Positions 52,462-59,446 of a stretch of DNA of 64,000 nucleotides are shown piece by piece. Source of the DNA: Anaerofilum faecale (GTDB lineage Bacteria > Bacillota > Clostridia > Oscillospirales > Ruminococcaceae); the NCBI GenBank assembly GCA_019114265.1, contig DXFV01000029.1, positions 1-64,000 of the forward strand, read 5' to 3'. The position numbers were made by a program, and so were the translations under genes. Position 1 is the first letter of the stretch. Every line of letters starts with the position of its first letter. The notes under the pieces were generated by a model, which was not told where the DNA came from, did not search any database, and was given only the letters and a program-made list of their open reading frames with translations.

Positions 52462-53652
52462 TTGAACACCCTGGTCGAACTGTACGACAAAGAGACGATG
52501 GAGAACATTCTGGGCAGCTGCATTTTCCAGCCTCGCCATGTGGTGTATCTGTGTGATGTACACGACAGCACCATGCGCCGCGAAAAAGCGGTGTACCGTG
52601 TGTTTCAGCGCCGGAAGATGGATACGATGCCGCGGTTCTACTATGTGGACACCGGCAATCCGGCCGCCATCCACCGCGCGCTGGAGGCCATTGCGCGCGA
52701 CTGGTCCGACTGTGTGTTCGACTTCACCGGCGGCAAGGATCTGGCGCTGCTGATGGCGGGCGGGTTCTGCCAGAAGCACAACCTGCCCGGCTATTATATC
52801 GACATCGACCGCCAGCGCTTTGTGCCGGTGTTCGGCTGCCAGGAGCTGGCGGCACAGTTCGCGATGCCCCATCTGCGGGCGGGGGATTTCTTTGCGGCCA
52901 GCGGCGCCGGGATCCTGGGGTACGGGCATTTCCCGCTGTCCTGGATGGACGAGGAATTCGAGCAGGACGTGCTGCGGGTGTGGGAGTGCATCATGGCGGC
53001 GCCCGGACGGTGGGGGAACGTGGCGGGATTTTTCCAGGCAGCCTTCCGCGCAAGCGCGGAGGAACAGCTCACCTACCACACCCGCCAGCGCCTGGGGACG
53101 GGAGGGCAGTCCACGGTCCGGGTGGACCTGGCGGCCCTGCGGCGTCTGCGGGCGGCGGGGGTCCTGACCTGGCTGGAGTGTGACGGCGACCGGGTGGCCT
53201 TCACCATTAAGAACGGGCTGCTGAAAAAGTGCCTGTCCAACCACGGGATCTGGCTGGAGCTGTACGGGTATCTGTGCGCCAAACAGACCGGCTGGTTCGA
53301 CGACGTGCGCACCAGCCTGCTGATCGACTGGGACGGCGAGGATGCCTCCGCCGGCACCCGCAACGAGGTGGACATCTTTCTGCTGAAAGGGGTCACGCCG
53401 GTGTTCATCAGCTGCAAGATGGGCTCCCCCAGCGCGCTGGCACTGGCCGAGATCAAAACCATCAGCACCAAGTTCGGGGGCAGCCGGGCCAAGACGGTGC
53501 TGCTCACCGCCAGCGCCGTGAAGAGCGAGAACCACGTCATCGCCCAGCGCGCCCGCGATATGAATATCACCCTCATCGACCGGGGCGACCTGGGCCGCCG
53601 CGATCTGGGCGCACAGCTGGTGCGCATCGCGAAAAGCTGGCCGGAAAGCTGA
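52462..53652 (+). CDS. Stand-alone CARF-nuclease (DUF1887, Card1/Can2-like)
   Basis: A 396-residue protein opening MNTLVELYDKETMENILGS, the standard DUF1887 N-terminus. The CARF fold is marked by VFDFTGGKDLALL (TGGKD at 89-93), the loop that in Card1/Can2 proteins binds cyclic oligoadenylate. A C-terminal PD-(D/E)xK-type domain has NEVDIF (Asp304) and FISCKMG (Ser317-Cys318-Lys319), where ExK is expected in Card1, so an acidic residue seems replaced by Ser. Start TTG 52462 with AGGAGG 8 nt upstream. No cas gene or repeat array lies in the window. Confidence 0.82.
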   Translation: MNTLVELYDKETMENILGSCIFQPRHVVYLCDVHDSTMRREKAVYRVFQRRKMDTMPRFYYVDTGNPAAIHRALEAIARDWSDCVFDFTGGKDLALLMAGGFCQKHNLPGYYIDIDRQRFVPVFGCQELAAQFAMPHLRAGDFFAASGAGILGYGHFPLSWMDEEFEQDVLRVWECIMAAPGRWGNVAGFFQAAFRASAEEQLTYHTRQRLGTGGQSTVRVDLAALRRLRAAGVLTWLECDGDRVAFTIKNGLLKKCLSNHGIWLELYGYLCAKQTGWFDDVRTSLLIDWDGEDASAGTRNEVDIFLLKGVTPVFISCKMGSPSALALAEIKTISTKFGGSRAKTVLLTASAVKSENHVIAQRARDMNITLIDRGDLGRRDLGAQLVRIAKSWPES

Positions 53653-53670
53653 AAAATCCCGAAAAACCCC

Positions 53671-53699
53671 TTGCATTCCGTCGCGGGATGTGGTATGAT
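53671..53699 (+). promoter_or_regulatory. Promoter of rpsB-tsf
   Basis: TTGCAT (53671-53676), 17-nt spacer, TATGAT (53694-53699) with extended TGG; leader about 97 nt, which could hold r-protein control but no structure was resolved. Confidence 0.75.
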
Positions 53700-53802
53700 A
53701 AATCGGCAAAACGCACGCATTGCTTTGTTTCGCCGGTGCCCGGCAGGGTGGCGGAGCAGCGCTGCAATGCGGAGGCAAAACAAATTTCAGGAGGATTTTA
53801 TT

Positions 53803-54522
53803 ATGGCAGTCGTATCTATGAAGCAGCTTCTCGAGGCCGGTGTGCACTTCGGTCACCAGACCCGCCGCTGGAACCCCAAGATGGCCCGTTACATCTTCAC
53901 CGAGCGCAACGGCATCTATATCATCGACCTGCAGAAGACCGTGAAGAAGCTGGACGAGGCCTACAACTTCGTTCGTGATCTGTCCAGCCAGGGTGGTTCC
54001 ATCCTGTTCGTGGGCACCAAGAAGCAGGCACAGGAGTCCATCCGCGAGGAGGCCGAGCGCTGCGGCATGCACTTCGTGAATGCCCGTTGGCTGGGCGGCA
54101 TGCTGACCAACTTCCGCACCATCCGTCACCGGATCGACCGCATGGAGCAGCTGAAGAAAATGCGCGAGGACGGCACTTTCGACATGCTGCCCAAGAAGGA
54201 AGTTGTCAAGCTGGAGCTGGAGATCGAGAAGCTGGAGAAGTTCCTGGGCGGCGTGAAGAACATGAACAAGCTGCCGCAGGCCCTGTTCATCGTGGACCCC
54301 CGCAAGGAGCGCATCGCCGTTTCCGAGGCCCGCAAGCTGAACATCCCCATCGTTGCCATTGTTGATACCAACTGCGATCCCGACGAGATCGACTACGTGA
54401 TCCCCGGCAACGACGACGCCATCCGCGCTGTGAAGCTGATCGCCGGCGCCATGGCCGATGCCGTGCTGGAAGGCCGTCAGGGCGAGCAGGTCGAGGAGAC
54501 CGCCGAGGAAGCCGAGGCCTGA
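53803..54522 (+). CDS. rpsB: 30S ribosomal protein S2
   Basis: Small-subunit ribosomal protein. The 239-residue protein has the S2 signatures LLEAGVHFGHQTRRWNPKM (near the N-terminus), LFVGTKKQAQESI, ARWLGGMLTNF and PIVAIVDTNCDP. ATG 53803 with AGGAGG 8 nt upstream; an in-frame extension was rejected. Paired with tsf, the common order. Confidence 0.97.
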   Translation: MAVVSMKQLLEAGVHFGHQTRRWNPKMARYIFTERNGIYIIDLQKTVKKLDEAYNFVRDLSSQGGSILFVGTKKQAQESIREEAERCGMHFVNARWLGGMLTNFRTIRHRIDRMEQLKKMREDGTFDMLPKKEVVKLELEIEKLEKFLGGVKNMNKLPQALFIVDPRKERIAVSEARKLNIPIVAIVDTNCDPDEIDYVIPGNDDAIRAVKLIAGAMADAVLEGRQGEQVEETAEEAEA

Positions 54523-54563
54523 TTTTTCCACGGGACAACAGCAAAGAAAGGGAGTTAAAGAAT

Positions 54564-55487
54564 ATGGCTAACTTTACTGCACAAGACGTCAAGAACCTGC
54601 GCGAGCAGACCGGCTGCGGCATGATGGACTGCAAGAAGGCCCTCACCGAGTCCGACGGCAACTTCGAGAAGGCCGTTGAGTTCCTGCGTGAGAAGGGCCT
54701 GGCCGCTGCCGCCAAGAAGGCCAGCCGCATCGCCGCCGAGGGCATGGTGTACGCCGTGGCCGACAACGCCAAGAAGGTGGGCGTTGTTCTGGAAGTGAAC
54801 GCCGAGACCGACTTCGTGGCCAAGAACGACATGTTCAAGGACTTCGTGAAGGACGTTGCCCAGGTCATCATGGACCAGAACCCCGCCGACGTGGACGCTC
54901 TGCTGGCCTGCCAGATGGGCGACACCACCGTGGACGCTGCCCTGAAGGACAAGATCCTGGTCATCGGCGAGAACATCAAGATCCGCCGCTTCACCCGCTA
55001 CGAGGGCCCCTGCGCCGCTTATATCCATGCCGGCGGAACCCATGCCGTGCTGGTTTCCTTCAACACCAGCGACGAGATCGCGGCCAACCCCGCTTTCGAG
55101 GCCTGCGGCAAGGATGTCTGCATGCAGATCGCCGCTGTGAACCCCAGCTACGTGCGTGAGAGCGACGTTCCCGCGGATGTGATCGAGAAGGAGAAGGAGA
55201 TCCTGCTCGCTCAGATCGAGAGCGATCCCAAGAACGCCAACAAGCCCGCGCAGGTGAAAGAGAAGATGATCACCGGCAAGATCGGCAAGTACTACAAGGA
55301 GAACTGCCTGGTGGATCAGGAGTTCGTCAAGGATCCCGACCTGACCGTTGGCAAGTACGTCGAGAAGGTTGCCGGCCAGCTGGGCGGCTCCATCGAGATC
55401 GTGAAGTTCGAGCGCTACGAGAAGGGCGAAGGCCTGGAGAAGCGCGCCGACGACTTCGCTTCCGAAGTTGCTAGCATGATGAAATAA
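54564..55487 (+). CDS. tsf: Elongation factor Ts
   Basis: Nucleotide-exchange factor for EF-Tu. The 307-residue protein begins MANFTAQDVKNLREQTGCGM (N-domain), has the EF-Ts motif NAETDFVAKN near residue 80 and the C-terminal region MITGKIGKYYKENCLVDQEF. Co-transcribed with rpsB after a 41-nt gap. Its terminator has been split by an insertion sequence (see 55505-56858). Confidence 0.97.
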   Translation: MANFTAQDVKNLREQTGCGMMDCKKALTESDGNFEKAVEFLREKGLAAAAKKASRIAAEGMVYAVADNAKKVGVVLEVNAETDFVAKNDMFKDFVKDVAQVIMDQNPADVDALLACQMGDTTVDAALKDKILVIGENIKIRRFTRYEGPCAAYIHAGGTHAVLVSFNTSDEIAANPAFEACGKDVCMQIAAVNPSYVRESDVPADVIEKEKEILLAQIESDPKNANKPAQVKEKMITGKIGKYYKENCLVDQEFVKDPDLTVGKYVEKVAGQLGGSIEIVKFERYEKGEGLEKRADDFASEVASMMK

Positions 55488-55504
55488 GCTGCAAAAAGCA
55501 CAGA

Positions 55505-55514
55505 CCCCCTTTGC
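55505..55514 (+). terminator. 5' arm of the tsf terminator, split by the IS
   Basis: CCCCCTTTGC here matches GCGAAGGGGG at 56840-56849, which is followed by TTTTATTTT. With the IS and one CTCG removed the two rejoin as a 10-bp stem (one T-G pair) with loop CTCGA. Confidence 0.75.
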
Positions 55515-55518
55515 CTCG
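55515..55518. repeat. Target site duplication CTCG (left)
   Basis: CTCG directly before the IS left end; the same CTCG follows the right end at 56835-56838. A 4-bp duplication fits IS3-family transposition. Confidence 0.8.
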
Positions 55519-55579
55519 TGAACCGCCCCAGATTGTGCAGACAGCACAAAAAGGGCCCCTGGTGCAGGAATATTCGGTT

Positions 55580-56440
55580 TTAGCAGGAGTGGCGCAGCGA
55601 GAGGGGCGGCACTCCTGTTTTGCTTTGGATGCGCTCATGGTTGTAAAAGTGGATATAGCGGTCAATCATCTCGTTGGCTTCCGAGAAGGTAGCCGGTTTG
55701 TGGCGGTAAATACACTCGGTTTTGAGGATGGAGAAGAAATTTTCCGCCATAGCGTTGTCATACGGGTTCCCACGTCTTGACATCGAAGGCGTAATGCCGT
55801 ATTGTTTAGTCAGCTTGAAATATGCTTGCGAGGTGTATTGAAAGCCTTGGTCGCTGTGGAGGTGCAACTCTGCGGCGACCTTCTTCTTTTCTCTGCGTAC
55901 TGCCTGTCGGATGGTGTCCAACACCAGGTTCACCGTTTGTTGTGTTGCAGTTTTGTAGGCCACAATACTGTTGTCATACAGATCTCGGATCATGGACAGG
56001 TACAGCACACCTTGTTTGGTGTGGATGTAAGAGATATCCGTTACCCATTTGCGGTTTGGTGCTTCGGCGTGAAAGTCTCGGTTGAGAAGATTCTGGTATT
56101 TGTGTACCTGCTGGCCCATCTGCTGCCACTTTCTGTGGCGGCGAATCTCTGCCAGCAGGCCGTATTTCTTCATGACACGCAGGATGGTTTTGGGGTTGTG
56201 ATAAATCCTTTTGCTGTTTTTCAGCCACTGCCACATCCGTCGGTAACCGTAAGTGTGAAAGCATTTGCCTTGCTGCTGTCGGATCGTTTCGGCAAGGGCA
56301 GCATCCTTTTCTGGCCGGTTCATCCGCTTTACAAAGCTGTAATAGCCGCTTCTCGATACTGAAAAGAATTTGCACATTACAACAATGGGATATTCTTTCC
56401 TGTGGCGGTAAATCACTGCATACTTTGCCTTTGCTCTCAC
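55580..56440 (-). CDS. IS3-family transposase OrfB (DDE integrase core)
   Basis: A 286-residue DDE-type transposase catalytic subunit: an HTH_21-like region (QQQGKCFHTYGYRRMWQWL), then an rve core with catalytic DISYIHT (Asp), SDQGFQY (Asp) and NPYDNAMAENFF (Glu), all present. GTG start overlaps the orfA stop (GTGA), so it could be made by coupling; IS3 elements often use a -1 frameshift to form OrfAB, but no clear slippery run was seen. Confidence 0.93.
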   Translation of the reverse strand: MRAKAKYAVIYRHRKEYPIVVMCKFFSVSRSGYYSFVKRMNRPEKDAALAETIRQQQGKCFHTYGYRRMWQWLKNSKRIYHNPKTILRVMKKYGLLAEIRRHRKWQQMGQQVHKYQNLLNRDFHAEAPNRKWVTDISYIHTKQGVLYLSMIRDLYDNSIVAYKTATQQTVNLVLDTIRQAVRREKKKVAAELHLHSDQGFQYTSQAYFKLTKQYGITPSMSRRGNPYDNAMAENFFSILKTECIYRHKPATFSEANEMIDRYIHFYNHERIQSKTGVPPLSLRHSC

Positions 56441-56751
56441 TTCCTTCCTGGGGATTGCAGAAAATCCCGCAGCAGCTCATTTTCCATGCGCAGCCGCCGA
56501 ATCTCGTAAGCCTGCTCTGCAACAATGTCCCTTGGCGAAGCAGCTTTTCTCGGCCGTCCTTTGGGCCGTATCGTGATCCCGGCTTCTCGCTTCCGTTGTT
56601 TGGCACGTTCCCGTTTCACAAGGCTTTTTACGACATACTTATCCCGAAAACCAAAATACTCCGCTACTTCTCTCTGCGTTTTTCCCGATCCAAGCATAGC
56701 TTCGATTTCAGGCAACAATTCCTGCACATGCGTGTAATTCTTTTTTCCCAT
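56437..56751 (-). CDS. IS3-family OrfA (DNA-binding protein)
   Basis: A 104-residue protein with an N-terminal HTH (SGKTQREVAEYFGFRDKYVVKSL, about 22-44) and a C-terminal coiled-coil stretch (EQAYEIRRLRMENELLRDFL) for multimerisation, the standard OrfA layout. Its SD AGGGGG is buried in a 15-bp hairpin, see below. Ends 4 nt into orfB. Confidence 0.9.
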   Translation of the reverse strand: MGKKNYTHVQELLPEIEAMLGSGKTQREVAEYFGFRDKYVVKSLVKRERAKQRKREAGITIRPKGRPRKAASPRDIVAEQAYEIRRLRMENELLRDFLQSPGRK

Positions 56752-56756
56752 AGTAA

Positions 56757-56799
56757 TACCCCCTGATGTAGTACTTCTATTTTCCTACATCAGGGGGTA
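56757..56799 (-). promoter_or_regulatory. Foldback hairpin covering the orfA ribosome binding site
   Basis: A perfect 15-bp inverted repeat, TACCCCCTGATGTAG (56757-56771) and CTACATCAGGGGGTA (56785-56799), 13-nt loop. In the minus-strand mRNA the downstream arm contains AGGGGG, the SD, 5-8 nt before the orfA ATG. Long transcripts entering the IS would fold and block translation. Confidence 0.75.
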
Positions 56800-56839
56800 C
56801 TTTGTCTATTGTCCGTTTTTACTGGACCTGTTCACTCGA

Positions 56840-56858
56840 GCGAAGGGGGTTTTATTTT
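56840..56858 (+). terminator. 3' arm and T-tract of the split tsf terminator
   Basis: GCGAAGGGGG followed by TTTTATTTT; partner arm is at 55505-55514 on the other side of the IS. Confidence 0.72.
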
Positions 56859-56895
56859 GTCGAAAACGGAATGGTTTGCACCGCCCAAAAGTGTT

Positions 56896-56943
56896 CCCCT
56901 CATCCGTCGCCTGCGGCGACAGCTTCCCCCCCAGGAGGGAGCC
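56896..56943 (-). repeat. Dispersed intergenic repeat, inverted relative
   Basis: On the minus strand it has the same plan as the other copies: a GGGGAAG-type stem, a GTCGCC/GGCGAC stem and the tail GGATGAGG, but different stem sequences. It faces the copy at 56977, so the two form a large imperfect palindrome. Confidence 0.6.
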
Positions 56944-56976
56944 TCTGGCAAAAACCAGCGGTGTTTCGTTCGATCA

Positions 56977-57049
56977 AACGCCTTCCTCTGGTAGGGGAAG
57001 GTGCCCCGCTGTGCGGGGCGGATGAGGTCGAAGCTATATCCCGCCGCAC
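56977..57049 (+). repeat. Dispersed intergenic repeat, copy 2
   Basis: Matches 3199-3270: AACGCCTTCC, GGGGAAGGTGCCCCGC, GCGGGGCGGATGAGGTCGAAGCT and CCGCCGCAC with a few changes in the loops. The gap 56859-57180 holds only these repeats and T-rich hairpins near 57085-57115; no gene seen. Confidence 0.8.
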
Positions 57050-57180
57050 AAAGGGAATCACTTGCTGGAGAGCCTGGGGCCCCTTTTTGCCTTGAGCAAA
57101 GAGGCCTTTTTTGTTTACAAAATCTCAGCATGGAGATTGCTCTTTTCGCGGGCGTTTTTGAAAAAGAAAACCGTTTGCCG

Positions 57181-57218
57181 AAAAAATGTGCCGGGAAGGA
57201 CCAACGCCTTCCCGGCAC
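57181..57218 (-). terminator. Terminator of the LPQTG surface protein gene
   Basis: GTGCCGGGAAGG (57188-57199) pairs with CCTTCCCGGCAC (57207-57218); read leftward it runs into TTTTTT. Confidence 0.92.
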
Positions 57219-57256
57219 GAATGGTTTATATCAGAATGGTAAAACAGGGTTTGCCG

Positions 57257-58474
57257 TTATTCTTTGCGTTTTTTGAGATGTACGACCAATACAGCGGCCA
57301 AAACTCCTGCGCAGACAACCAGCAGCCCAACTACCAGCCAAACATTGAACGAATCACCCGTTTGCGGCAGGGCCGCAGGCTGATCCGGGGTATTCTCAGG
57401 GTCGGTAGGTGTTGTGTCGCCGGTGGCCGGGATGCTCTCCACTACCTTGTGGCCGCATACGGTACAGCTTCTTTCGCGGCTGCCGGATTCGGTAGCAGTT
57501 GCTTCCTTTGTAACGACCCATTCGCTGTACGTGTGGGCAGCCTTTTCATCCGCTGCGCCACAGACGGTGCAGGTGCGCCAATGGTTCGCGGTATCCTGCT
57601 GCCAGGATTCGGTGTTCCATGTATGGGCTTTCAGCTCGCCGTACTGCTGTCCGCAGATGGCACAGGCGGCTTTTTCGGTGCAGGTGGCTGTGCCGCCGGT
57701 GTGGGCAGCCTCCAGTCCTTTGGCGCCGCAGGAACACTCTTTCCAGTGGTTTGTTCCGTCCGATTTCCATTCGCCGGTAAACTGATGTTCTTCAAAAACG
57801 GCGGTAACGGTCACCGGTTCGCCAGGCATAATGAAGGCGTTGTCGGTGATAACTACACTGCTGGGAGAGGCTTTCCATTCTTTAAAGTGGTAGCCTGTTT
57901 GGGGCGTGGCAGTTAGGGTCACGGTCTCGCCTTCTGCCGCAAATTCAACAGAAGCGGAAGCTGTACCGCCGACGTTGTCCTGTACATGTACAGTTATGGG
58001 ATTCATTTCCTCCCACACGGCATAGAGGGTCTTGGAACCGAAACCGCCGGTGCCGGGGTCGCCCACAGCTTTCACCTGGCAGTATTCGCCCACCTGATAC
58101 AGGTGCCCGGAACCTTCTTCGTTCTCGGCCCAGCCCAGGAACTCGTACCCATCACGGGTGGGCAGCTGGTTGGGAATCTTGAAGCTGTTGGTGTCGCGGT
58201 ACTGGTCGTTGTTGCCGGCCGTGAGGGTGGCGGGGGCGTTCTCGCCGCCATTGGCGTCGAACTTCAGTTCGAACGACCAGCGGTATTCAGAACCGGCAAG
58301 GAACAACACATCTTCGCTGCTGTTTTCTGCCGGCGTACCGCTTTCCACCGTGGTGGCCGAAGAGGACAGTCCGGCCATGTCCGGCGTTTCTGCAAATGCC
58401 ATGCCGGACAATATCGTCAAGGACATGGCTGTGGCCAGCGCTGTTGCGCACAGGAGTTTTTTGTTTGCCTTCAT
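57257..58474 (-). CDS. LPQTG-anchored surface protein with InlB-like and Cys-rich repeats
   Basis: A 405-residue secreted protein: signal peptide (1 to about 29, ending AFA), an InlB B-repeat/Listeria-Bacteroides-type module (about 67-155, with FDANGG and GYEFLGWAE), a second beta module (about 158-230, TATPQTGYHFKEW), then repeated Cys/His/Trp units (HWKECSCGAK, CAICGQQ, HWRTCTVCG, RSCTVCGHK) that may bind metal. C-terminal LPQTG (369-373), a helix and KKRKE for sortase anchoring. Lower GC than neighbours. Function unknown; adhesion is plausible. Confidence 0.85.
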   Translation of the reverse strand: MKANKKLLCATALATAMSLTILSGMAFAETPDMAGLSSSATTVESGTPAENSSEDVLFLAGSEYRWSFELKFDANGGENAPATLTAGNNDQYRDTNSFKIPNQLPTRDGYEFLGWAENEEGSGHLYQVGEYCQVKAVGDPGTGGFGSKTLYAVWEEMNPITVHVQDNVGGTASASVEFAAEGETVTLTATPQTGYHFKEWKASPSSVVITDNAFIMPGEPVTVTAVFEEHQFTGEWKSDGTNHWKECSCGAKGLEAAHTGGTATCTEKAACAICGQQYGELKAHTWNTESWQQDTANHWRTCTVCGAADEKAAHTYSEWVVTKEATATESGSRERSCTVCGHKVVESIPATGDTTPTDPENTPDQPAALPQTGDSFNVWLVVGLLVVCAGVLAAVLVVHLKKRKE

Positions 58475-58681
58475 TTTTCCTCATTCCTTTCTGATTTTGC
58501 TCCTCCACAAAATAACAGGAAGGTATGCACAGGCGCATCCCGTCCCCGATAATGCGGATACGGCGTACCTTTTCTTTTTGCGCTAAGAGGAGGGCAAAAT
58601 ACAATGGGCGGAACCGTGCTGTACAGATGCCGCCGGGACACACACAGCTTCCACGCCTCCTTAACAACGGTTTGTTACATA

Positions 58682-58710
58682 TAAAAACTACCACAAAATG
58701 GAAGTTTTTT
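58682..58710. terminator. A/T-flanked hairpin upstream of yerC
   Basis: AAAAACT-A-CCA pairs with TGG-A-AGTTTTTT across CAAAA. Weak but possible terminator. The gap 58475-58927 also carries the yerC promoter and leader; nothing coding is evident. Confidence 0.45.
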
Positions 58711-58796
58711 CAATGTTGGATCGTGTATTTTCACATGAAAAGTTTGTGCAAACAATGCGGAGCCTTAAAAGACACAAAGGGAATGGCAGAAACGGC

Positions 58797-58825
58797 TTGG
58801 CAAACAGGGCATAATGTGCTATACT
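58797..58825 (+). promoter_or_regulatory. Promoter of the yerC-like gene
   Basis: TTGGCA (58797-58802), 17-nt spacer, TATACT (58820-58825); start near 58832, leader about 96 nt. Confidence 0.75.
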
Positions 58826-58840
58826 ATTATATAACCGGCC

Positions 58841-58877
58841 CGGCAAAAAGAAACTGCTTACAGTGCCGCTTTTTTTT
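58841..58877 (+). terminator. Possible attenuator in the yerC leader
   Basis: CGGC (58841-58844) with GCCG (58865-58868) and ACTG (58853-58856) with CAGT (58861-58864), followed by eight Ts (58870-58877). It lies between promoter and start codon. The stem has an 8-nt bulge, so it is weak. Confidence 0.45.
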
Positions 58878-58927
58878 ACCCGCTTCGGTTTTGTACAGTA
58901 AAGTGATAAAGTGAGCGAGGAACCGAT

Positions 58928-59227
58928 ATGACAGAACGAATCAAGCGCCCTGCCGAAACGACACGCCTGTTCCAGGCGGTACTGGCTTTGAAAAACGAGG
59001 AGGAGTGCGCGGCCTTTTTCGCCGATCTGTGCACGATGAAGGAGCTGGCCGATATGTCCCAACGCCTGCAGGCGGCCGAGATGCTGCTGGAGGGCAAGAC
59101 CTACGAGCAGATCGTGAAAAATGCCGAGATCAGCACGGCCACCATCAGCCGCATCAACCACTGTATCCAGTACGGGAACGGCGGGTACCGCACGGTTCTG
59201 GGGCGTCTCGCGGCAAAACGGCGCTGA
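58928..59227 (+). CDS. yerC: YerC/YecD family TrpR-like regulator
   Basis: A 99-residue protein with the TrpR-type helix-turn-helix: LCTMKELADMSQRLQAAEML and EGKTYEQIVKNAEISTATISRINHC (HTH about 57-81). Same fold as TrpR but without clear tryptophan-pocket identity; in Firmicutes the family (YerC) has no proven ligand. Its place directly upstream of an amino-acid ABC transporter suggests, but does not show, a link. Confidence 0.88.
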   Translation: MTERIKRPAETTRLFQAVLALKNEEECAAFFADLCTMKELADMSQRLQAAEMLLEGKTYEQIVKNAEISTATISRINHCIQYGNGGYRTVLGRLAAKRR

Positions 59228-59342
59228 CTGTATATTCGTACAATACAGATTTCTTGTGTATAAATATGCATAAAAATGTAGCGATTCGGCAAAATGCAGA
59301 CAATGAACCCTATATACTGGGCAAAATTGTAAAAATAGGATA

Positions 59343-59371
59343 TTGCATAACATTCACAAAATGTTTATAAT
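59343..59371 (+). promoter_or_regulatory. Promoter of livK with palindromic spacer
   Basis: TTGCAT (59343-59348), 17-nt spacer, TATAAT (59366-59371). The spacer is itself an inverted repeat, AACATT-CACAA-AATGTT (59349-59365), a likely operator. The gap 59228-59342 is AT-rich, with an imperfect CTGTAT/ATACAG repeat near 59227-59247. Confidence 0.8.
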
Positions 59372-59446
59372 AAGACAAACTATTTCACAAACAACTTGCC
59401 AATTGTTTGCGTGTAGAGGACAAATGGGATTGAAGGAGGAATTCTT

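Larger units (their letters stand above)
55519..56834 (-). mobile_element. Complete IS3-family insertion sequence (1316 bp)
   Basis: Imperfect terminal inverted repeats: left TGAACCGCCCCAG, right (reversed) TGAACAGGTCCAG, with scattered identity further in, up to a shared CCCC. It carries orfA and orfB on the minus strand and is flanked by CTCG duplications, so it looks recent and intact. Lower GC than the chromosome. It lies in the loop of the tsf terminator. Confidence 0.88.

Noticed and set aside
56437..56440. Programmed -1 frameshift joining OrfA and OrfB
   Set aside because: No convincing slippery A-run was seen at the junction; a GTGA coupling overlap explains OrfB expression as well. 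Not excluded.
58525..58914. 129-codon plus-strand frame in the gap upstream of yerC
   Set aside because: Crosses a hairpin and the yerC promoter; no SD and no recognisable domain.
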